DNA of 10,756 bases from Gammaproteobacteria bacterium. Its GTDB lineage: Bacteria > Pseudomonadota > Gammaproteobacteria > UBA12402. Both the position numbers and the translations under genes were made by a program. Location: contig JANQHY010000278.1 in assembly GCA_028282395.1 (NCBI GenBank), forward strand, positions 1 through 10,756. Direction: 5' to 3'. Positions 5,925 to 10,756 of this stretch are shown here, one piece after another. The stretch's first letter is position 1, and each line of letters starts with the position of its first letter. Under the pieces are notes generated by a model. The model did not search any database and was not told the origin of the DNA. It was given only the letters and a program-made list of their open reading frames with translations.

Positions 5925-8284
5925 AGTAGTTTCTCCCGTAAACCATTTGCCCAAGCGTCATAAGCACTATCAATTGGTAGGTTAATGCAGTCTTGAATCA
6001 TTAAACGTGGCTCGTCGGTTGTTTCACCAATCTCTAAGAGCGTTATGTTGCGGTCAGCAAAACATTTTTTGATGGCGGCAATCTGTTCAGGGGCAATTTC
6101 AAGGATAAAACCACCGCTCTCGGAGAATAGCAGTTTGTCACGGCGTAGCGCGCTGCTGAGATAGACTCTTGCACCAATTCTACGTTCAAAGCTCATTTCC
6201 GTAATTGCTACGGCTAATCCACCCTCAGAAATATCATGGCACGCAAGGACTAGCTGTTGTGAGATGGCTTCATGCAGCGCATGGATGTCACGCTCTAATT
6301 CAGCAATATCAGGTTTAGGTAGGTTGGCGCCTAACTCACCATGGAGTTGATAGTAGACGCTGCCGCCACACTCGTCTTTGCGCGCACCTAATAAAAACAG
6401 TGAATGGCCGCTACCTTTAAATGACTGGGTAACCGCATGTTCGATGTTGTTTAATTTACCAATACAGCTAATCATTGGGCTAGCAGGGATAGCGCGTTCA
6501 TGTGATTCGTTATAAAAAGAGACATTACCTGCAACGATGGGTAGCGTTGCTTGGGGGTGTTCTTTAAGATGATAGCGGTTGCAGCAATCACTCAGCGCGG
6601 CAATGGACTGAACGAAGTCAGCCATCTGTTCAGGTTTTTCTGGATTGCCAAAACAGAGGCAGTCGGTCAGAGTTTGCGGTGAAGCGCCTACTGCAGCAAC
6701 ATTACGTAGGGATTCGGCAACTGCATTCACTGTGCCCCAATAGGCATCGATTTCACAGAAACGTGGATTTTGATCCAATGAGAGTGCTGCACCGATTTGA
6801 CGGATCTCTTCAGGATAGTCGTCGTTATTAAATGGGGCAATTACGCCAGCGTCCGCATGGCCTGCTTCGATTACTGTGCGGCCCTGTACCTGTTTGTCAT
6901 AAGTCTCATAAATAGGTAGTCGCGAGGCGATATTTTCATGGCCCAGTAGTTGTAATAATAGTGCATTATAGTCCTCTGGTTCTGCTAACTCAGGTTCTTG
7001 CAGAGATTTCTTGTTAACAGTGGCAGGACGGTCGTAAATCATGCCTTTTACTATATCAGCAGCTTTAGCATGGACGATTCTTACCCCTTGATAGCTGACA
7101 ATATAATCACCGCCGCTACGGATTTTGCCGATGACGGAGGCCTGGGCGCCAGCTGACACCTGGGGTAGCGCAAATAGTTTATTATAATGTTCAAGAATCA
7201 TTGGGGTAATAGCGGGATCAGCAACCCACATAAAGCGCTCTTGGGTTTCGGAGCAGAGAATAACTGCTGGATTAAGACTCTCCATCATGACGTGTACCTG
7301 ATCGAGATCAATTTCGGCGCCATAACCTGCTGCTTCAGCAAGTTCGACACTAGCGCAGGCGACACCACCAGCACCAAGGTCTTTGAAGCCAACACGATCA
7401 ATCAGGTTCTGTTCACGTAGCTTTTTGAACAGTGCATAGTTAGCTTTTAGCAGATGGCGCTCGAGGAAGGCATTGGGCTCTTGAACCGCGCCTTTATTCT
7501 GTTCCAGTTTATCTTCATGTAATTCGAGTGAAGAGAAGCTAGCACCACCAAAACCGCTATTATCAGTCGGTTTGCCAACCAGGATGAGATCGTAGTCTTC
7601 AGCATTGGTTGGTGCATAGGAGTGGATAATTGCGTCTTCAGCAACCACACCAAGGGTAACAACCGTTACCAGGCAGTTATCATTATAGCCGTCATGGTAA
7701 TAGGTATCGCCAGCAATGGTAGGGATGCCTAATGGATTGCCATAGCCGCCAATACCAGCAACAACACCATCATGAATCCATTCGCTTTTGCTATCGTTGA
7801 GATTGCCAAAACGTAAGCCATCAGCAATGGCAATCACTTCTGCGCCCATGCAGTTAACATCACGCACATTGCCGCCAACACCAGTAGCAGCACCTTCGTA
7901 AGGGACGATCTGCGAAGGGTGGTTATGTGACTCATGGCTGATAACCAGACCATAACGGTTGCCCTGATTGTCTTGGCATAGTGAAATGATGCCGGCATCC
8001 TCTTTGGCACCGATAATAACGTTAGGGCCATCAGTTCCTAGTTGCTTAAGGTGGTTGCGGCTACTTTTATAAGAGCAATGCTCCGAACCTTCGATCGACC
8101 ATAAAATCGCTTCAGCTAACGATGGTGGTCGCTTCAGAATGCGGTTCTGGATATCAAGGGCCTCTTCAGGGGTTAGGACAATCTTATGCGTGGTAAGAGT
8201 TTCAATTAGCGCCTCACGCGACATGGCATTAAAGTCAAATGTCTCATCAGTAAAGTTAATTGCCCGCGCAGTTTTTTCTACCAT
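5921..8284 (-). CDS. purL: Phosphoribosylformylglycinamidine synthase, short-form PurL subunit
   Basis: The 787-residue protein is the ATP-dependent FGAM synthase subunit acting just before PurM. Motifs include GSEHCSYKSS (66-75, with the catalytic-type His69), ISHESHNHPS (115-124), EGAATGVGGNVRD (130-142), GASFSS (247-252), DLGAGG (302-307), a second-half AVAESLRNVAAVGAS region (521-535), HDISEGGLAVAITEM (683-697) and LFSESGGF (719-726). The two tandem AIR-synthase-like halves are complete. The N-terminal PurS-like domain and the C-terminal glutaminase domain of the roughly 1300-residue gammaproteobacterial PurL are absent. Ammonia should therefore come from a separate PurQ with PurS, neither in the window. 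The ATG at 8284 has GAGGAG just upstream, and the stop overlaps the purM start, indicating a purLM operon. Confidence 0.94.
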   Translation of the reverse strand: MVEKTARAINFTDETFDFNAMSREALIETLTTHKIVLTPEEALDIQNRILKRPPSLAEAILWSIEGSEHCSYKSSRNHLKQLGTDGPNVIIGAKEDAGIISLCQDNQGNRYGLVISHESHNHPSQIVPYEGAATGVGGNVRDVNCMGAEVIAIADGLRFGNLNDSKSEWIHDGVVAGIGGYGNPLGIPTIAGDTYYHDGYNDNCLVTVVTLGVVAEDAIIHSYAPTNAEDYDLILVGKPTDNSGFGGASFSSLELHEDKLEQNKGAVQEPNAFLERHLLKANYALFKKLREQNLIDRVGFKDLGAGGVACASVELAEAAGYGAEIDLDQVHVMMESLNPAVILCSETQERFMWVADPAITPMILEHYNKLFALPQVSAGAQASVIGKIRSGGDYIVSYQGVRIVHAKAADIVKGMIYDRPATVNKKSLQEPELAEPEDYNALLLQLLGHENIASRLPIYETYDKQVQGRTVIEAGHADAGVIAPFNNDDYPEEIRQIGAALSLDQNPRFCEIDAYWGTVNAVAESLRNVAAVGASPQTLTDCLCFGNPEKPEQMADFVQSIAALSDCCNRYHLKEHPQATLPIVAGNVSFYNESHERAIPASPMISCIGKLNNIEHAVTQSFKGSGHSLFLLGARKDECGGSVYYQLHGELGANLPKPDIAELERDIHALHEAISQQLVLACHDISEGGLAVAITEMSFERRIGARVYLSSALRRDKLLFSESGGFILEIAPEQIAAIKKCFADRNITLLEIGETTDEPRLMIQDCINLPIDSAYDAWANGLREKLL
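5933..5937 (-). promoter_or_regulatory. Ribosome-binding site of purM inside the purL 3' end
   Basis: GGGAG on the minus strand, 8 nt before the purM ATG, lies within the last purL codons. Together with the ATGA stop-start overlap it supports translational coupling of PurL and PurM and fixes the purM start. Confidence 0.7.
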
Positions 8285-8317
8285 GATCTCCTCGTGCTAA
8301 AACAGTGGATAGGCGGC

Positions 8318-8346
8318 ATCATACTAGAAGTTGTGCTGAATTGGAA
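8318..8346 (-). promoter_or_regulatory. Candidate promoter for purL-purM
   Basis: On the minus strand, TATGAT (8323-8318) follows a weak TTCCAA (8346-8341) after 17 bp. Transcription would start near 8311 and leave a leader of about 27 nt with the GAGGAG ribosome-binding site. I see no convincing PurR-type operator. The -35 match is only three of six. Confidence 0.3.
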
Positions 8347-8395
8347 CCTGAATGAGGCGAATAATCAGCAGCAAAAAGATACTCGATTATCAAAA

Positions 8396-8503
8396 GAGCC
8401 TTTTCCGTGGCTTGTGCAAGGCTCAGGACTTGTGCGCAGGACGACGGTGAGAAGAGTATGGAACGATGGTGCCGGGAATCTCAGAGCAATGGCGGGCGAG
8501 ATT
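8396..8503. other. Two inverted repeats in the purL/lipoprotein spacer
   Basis: GAGCCTT (8396-8402) and AAGGCTC (8418-8424) form a perfect 7-bp inverted repeat with a 15-nt loop. AATCTC (8477-8482) and GAGATT (8498-8503) form a 6-bp one, also with a 15-nt loop. The stretch is more GC-rich than the surrounding spacer and is followed on the plus strand by the 8528-8554 hairpin. A structured small RNA is possible, but I match it to no known RNA family. Confidence 0.3.
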
Positions 8504-8527
8504 ATTAGAAAGATAGGCCAGATAACA

Positions 8528-8554
8528 AAAAGCCGGTACAGGGTACCGGCTTTT
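8528..8554 (-). terminator. Strong intrinsic terminator after the DUF11 lipoprotein gene
   Basis: A perfect 12-bp stem (8528-8539 with 8543-8554) closes on a 3-nt loop. Its core is GCCGGTAC/GTACCGGC flanked by A4/T4 runs. Read on the minus strand, the hairpin ends in CTTTTTG and lies 20 bp after the lipoprotein stop codon. The A/T flanks also give T4 on the plus strand, so it could act in both directions. Confidence 0.85.
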
Positions 8555-8573
8555 GTATTGTGCGTTAACGTTC

Positions 8574-10073
8574 TTAATAAACGCTAGTGCTCTCTTCTTC
8601 AACAACAGGTGTTGGTAAAGAGGGAGTTGTTACTGTTGTAACCACTTTGTTTTTACCTGGTGCCGTTGCTTTCGCTCTAATTACGTAAGTAGCGGTTTGC
8701 TTCGGTGCCAAGGTATCAATGCGGTAGTCAACAGAGTCACCAGTTGAATTGATGCTTCCCGGTGCATTCATTGGTTGAATGTTATTGGGGAAACGAACGT
8801 TGATCTTCAGATCATTGTCTGGTGCACTACCTTGGTTGGTAACCTGAATAGTGTATTCGGTGGTGTCACCAACGAGTAGGGCATCACGACTATCACCGGT
8901 TTTCACTAAGAGTGCTGGCATACCACGCCATACCGTACAAGCGTAAGAGGAGTCATTGAGGCCTCCAGCTGAAACGCGTGCTTGGTTACAGAGTTTGCCT
9001 GGCGTTGCACTCGTTAGGGTGACGTTGAAGTCTTGACGCATGCCTGCTGATAGATGTGGCAATCTCCAGGTAACCGTGTTGCCACTTACCTGTCCGCCTT
9101 GGGCAGAGACAATGCGCGTACTATTTGGTGCTACATCAGTGATGATAACATTAGAGAAGTCGGTATCACCGCTGTTGTTCACCGTGATGCGATAGTTCGC
9201 TTGTTTGCCAATCAGAGCAGAAGGAGTTCCTGTCTTCTGTAATGCTATCATTGGCTGGTAAACTGTGGTACATGCCTGGCTGTCGACAGGGCCGTGGTTG
9301 TCAGCAACGACGTTCGCTGTATTACAGTGATCACCGCGTGTGCGTGCAATAGAGTGAACGATAATCGGTGGTGACATCGTGCCAGGTTGCAGTGTGCCAA
9401 CATTATAGCTTAGTGAAGCGTTCTGGTTATCAGGACTTAATGCTGCAGGCAGATTATCCATCAGTTTAACATTGTGGGCAGGTTGGTTACCGACATTCTT
9501 CACCATAATTTCGTAGTCGAATCTGCTGCCAACCTGAACTTTCTCTGGGCCACGTTTTTCCAGAATTAAGTCAGGGCTGCCAACTGTGATGGCATGACAA
9601 GTCCTTGGTACTGCCTTAATGGTTGTGCAAGTATGGGAAGTGCCTTGGTCAGTTGCTTTGAGCCATACATGCAGTGTCTTGATTTCGCCACGATCCATGT
9701 TGCCGATATCCCACATCAGGCGGTTACCGTTCACGGTTAGGTTAGGATCAGTTTTAACCACTGTCATACCGCTTGGAATAGTATCAACCACCATTGTATG
9801 GCTGAGCGGTACGCGTGCCATTACATCGATAGCGCTTTCAAATACCTGCCCAGCGGACACATTTGTCGGGACATGTTTGGTCAGCACATACATCTTAGTG
9901 ACAATATCATTATGCATTAATGTGCCTTTTTGAGAAAAGTGCCAGTTGGGAGCCGTGGTACTGCTGCTACCTATGCCACCCACAGAGTGGTTATCAGGCG
10001 AGCTGGCGCAGGCGGTTAACGCTGCAGCAGACATGCCGATAACAGAAAGCTTGAGGAATTTACCTATAGTCAT
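8574..10073 (-). CDS. Outer-membrane lipoprotein with four DUF11-type repeats, OmcB-like
   Basis: The 499-residue precursor has a lysine-containing N-terminus, a hydrophobic stretch and the lipobox LTAC (19-22), so Cys22 should be lipidated. Ala at +2 favours outer-membrane sorting. Four immunoglobulin-like repeats of the DUF11 type follow at about 71-160, 167-270, 275-382 and 388-480, recognisable by phrases such as YxIxVxNxG and TVTWRLPHLSAGM. Repeats 1-3 each end in a cysteine pair (149/159, 250/268, 362/379); repeat 4 has none. The chlamydial cysteine-rich protein OmcB is built from similar repeats, so a disulfide-stabilised envelope role is plausible but inferred. The start is set by AAGGAG 7 nt before the ATG and by the signal peptide; the frame stays open upstream to 10355 without either. 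It is a single-gene unit with its own terminator. Confidence 0.88.
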   Translation of the reverse strand: MTIGKFLKLSVIGMSAAALTACASSPDNHSVGGIGSSSTTAPNWHFSQKGTLMHNDIVTKMYVLTKHVPTNVSAGQVFESAIDVMARVPLSHTMVVDTIPSGMTVVKTDPNLTVNGNRLMWDIGNMDRGEIKTLHVWLKATDQGTSHTCTTIKAVPRTCHAITVGSPDLILEKRGPEKVQVGSRFDYEIMVKNVGNQPAHNVKLMDNLPAALSPDNQNASLSYNVGTLQPGTMSPPIIVHSIARTRGDHCNTANVVADNHGPVDSQACTTVYQPMIALQKTGTPSALIGKQANYRITVNNSGDTDFSNVIITDVAPNSTRIVSAQGGQVSGNTVTWRLPHLSAGMRQDFNVTLTSATPGKLCNQARVSAGGLNDSSYACTVWRGMPALLVKTGDSRDALLVGDTTEYTIQVTNQGSAPDNDLKINVRFPNNIQPMNAPGSINSTGDSVDYRIDTLAPKQTATYVIRAKATAPGKNKVVTTVTTPSLPTPVVEEESTSVY

Positions 10074-10080
10074 GATAACT

Positions 10081-10086
10081 CTCCTT
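10081..10086 (-). promoter_or_regulatory. Ribosome-binding site deciding the lipoprotein start
   Basis: AAGGAG on the minus strand, 7 nt before the ATG at 10073, is a near-consensus Shine-Dalgarno sequence. It rules in favour of this start rather than the longer open frame that begins at 10355. Confidence 0.8.
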
Positions 10087-10167
10087 CTCCATCTAGAATT
10101 TAAACCGTTTAATTCAAAATCTGCCTGGTAACGCAAAGAACGACCAGACAACATGACAACTGAAATA

Positions 10168-10195
10168 ATTGTAGTATAGTTTGTTGCCTCTACAA
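10168..10195 (-). promoter_or_regulatory. Candidate promoter for the lipoprotein gene
   Basis: On the minus strand, TTGTAG (10195-10190) and TACAAT (10173-10168) are 16 bp apart. The leader would be about 88 nt and include the TTAAACCGTTTAA palindrome. A second -10-like hexamer, TATACT (10178-10173), overlaps, so the exact start is uncertain. Confidence 0.3.
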
Positions 10196-10476
10196 CAAAT
10201 TTCTGGCAAATATCCAGATGTCGTGCCCTTCGCAGGATTAGTGGATAGGATAGATACCTTGCGATACCTAAAGAGAGACAAGCCCCAATATAACCCCATA
10301 CAAAAACCCAATACGCCTGATAAATTTGCCAGATTATGATCGTTACGTCAAGCATTTTTAGTTGATTTATCTGGATGATGGTAGGATTTTCAGCCGGCTA
10401 CTAATCACACAATCATTTAGCATTATCATAATAGCAAAATAGATGAAATATCTAAGTCTAGAGGGGTAATCAGTAG

Positions 10477-10504
10477 TTGAGTACCAGATGCGTTGTGTTA
10501 TGAT
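10477..10504 (+). promoter_or_regulatory. Candidate extended -10 promoter for ppsA
   Basis: TTGAGT (10477-10482) and TATGAT (10499-10504) are 16 bp apart. The -10 is preceded directly by TGT, forming an extended -10 element. Transcription would start near 10511 and give ppsA an untranslated leader of about 150 nt, long enough for regulation. I recognise no known riboswitch in it. Confidence 0.45.
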
Positions 10505-10660
10505 AGGTGCTTCATTAACTAGGATAAGGAGTGAAAAAAAGCACCAAGCTAAGGATACCAAGGTTAGCAAGGTAATGGTGTTAAATTTGAAACAGGATTC
10601 TCTATAGGTAGTGTTCCGATGAACGCTTTGTTGATGTGGCAATTATGTATGGGGGGTGCG

Positions 10661-10756
10661 ATGATGAGATATATTAGATGGCTGAAAGAGATTACAATCG
10701 ACGATATTGAGCAGGTTGGGGGCAAAAATGCCTCTCTTGGCGAGATGACACGCCAT
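10661..10756 (+). CDS. ppsA: Phosphoenolpyruvate synthase, N-terminal part only
   Basis: Thirty-two codons are present and the gene continues past the right edge. The N-terminus, with RWLKEITIDDIEQVGGKNAS (6-25) followed by LGEM, matches the start of PEP synthase, whose family phrase is VGGKNASLGEM. It belongs to the nucleotide-binding (PEP/pyruvate-binding) domain. The full enzyme makes PEP from pyruvate and ATP for gluconeogenesis. Two adjacent in-frame ATGs (10661 and 10664) are possible starts. A G6 run at 10651-10656 is the only Shine-Dalgarno-like sequence and suits the second slightly better. In-frame ATGs at 10619, 10634 and 10649 would add residues that do not look like the family. 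Activity cannot be judged from this fragment. Confidence 0.88.
   Translation, partial: MMRYIRWLKEITIDDIEQVGGKNASLGEMTRH

Larger units (their letters stand above)
10074..10660. other. 587-bp intergenic region between the lipoprotein gene and ppsA
   Basis: The two flanking genes are divergent, so this region should hold both promoters. It is AT-rich. I see a probable ppsA promoter near 10477-10504, a weaker lipoprotein promoter candidate near 10168-10195, and the 13-bp palindrome TTAAACCGTTTAA at 10100-10112 in the lipoprotein leader. Minus-strand open frames at 10642-10367 (91 codons, TTG start) and 10355 down to the lipoprotein start encode hydrophobic stretches. Neither has a ribosome-binding site, and the first runs across the ppsA promoter. 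They are either chance or remnants of a small membrane-protein gene. Confidence 0.5.

Noticed and set aside
5925..5954. Earlier purM start adding 10 residues
   Set aside because: It lies within purL, gives an N-terminus unlike the family, and the ATGA-overlapping start has a better ribosome-binding site.
8294..8587. 97-codon plus-strand open frame (GTG start) between purL and the lipoprotein gene
   Set aside because: It has no ribosome-binding site, runs through the terminator hairpin and into the convergent lipoprotein gene, and encodes nothing recognisable.
10074..10355. Upstream extension of the lipoprotein frame to an ATG at 10355 (593 residues)
   Set aside because: The extension lacks a ribosome-binding site and would bury the signal peptide and lipobox. 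The ATG at 10073 has AAGGAG at the right distance and begins a classical lipoprotein signal.

Overview
The window looks like chromosomal DNA from a gammaproteobacterium of moderate to low GC content. This rests on the mix of housekeeping genes: CoaBC, Rpe, a YchJ-type SEC-C protein, PurL/PurM and PEP synthase. Two features are atypical for free-living enterics: a short-form PurL without its glutaminase domain, and an OmcB-like lipoprotein with DUF11-type repeats. Together they would fit a Legionellales/Coxiella-like lineage, but that placement is inference. I see no tRNA, rRNA, CRISPR array, insertion sequence or phage gene.

Left part (1-1552): the 5' end of coaBC (minus) lies back to back with rpe (plus), apparently with overlapping -35 elements. 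rpe converges on a YchJ-like zinc-binding SEC-C protein gene (minus), with only 6 bp between the stop codons. The ychJ gene is in turn divergent from the next gene, and its promoter again appears to share -35 bases with that gene's promoter.

Middle (1553-4976): two tandem plus-strand paralogues encode polytopic membrane proteins of about 530-555 residues. Each has about 11 membrane segments and a soluble C-terminal domain. The architecture resembles GT-C glycosyltransferases, but I do not recognise the family. They probably form one transcription unit. Its likely intrinsic terminator lies inside the 3' coding end of the convergent purM gene, and the coding regions overlap by 11 bp.

Purine block (4896-8284, minus): purL and purM overlap by ATGA and make consecutive enzymes of de novo IMP synthesis. 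PurL is the roughly 790-residue form that normally needs separate PurQ and PurS subunits; neither is encoded here.

Right part (8285-10756): a 289-bp spacer carries inverted repeats and a strong terminator hairpin. Next comes a minus-strand outer-membrane lipoprotein gene with four immunoglobulin-like DUF11-type repeats, three of which hold a cysteine pair. A 587-bp intergenic region follows. It holds leaders and promoters for the lipoprotein and for ppsA, plus doubtful hydrophobic open frames. The window ends in the first 32 codons of ppsA (PEP synthase).
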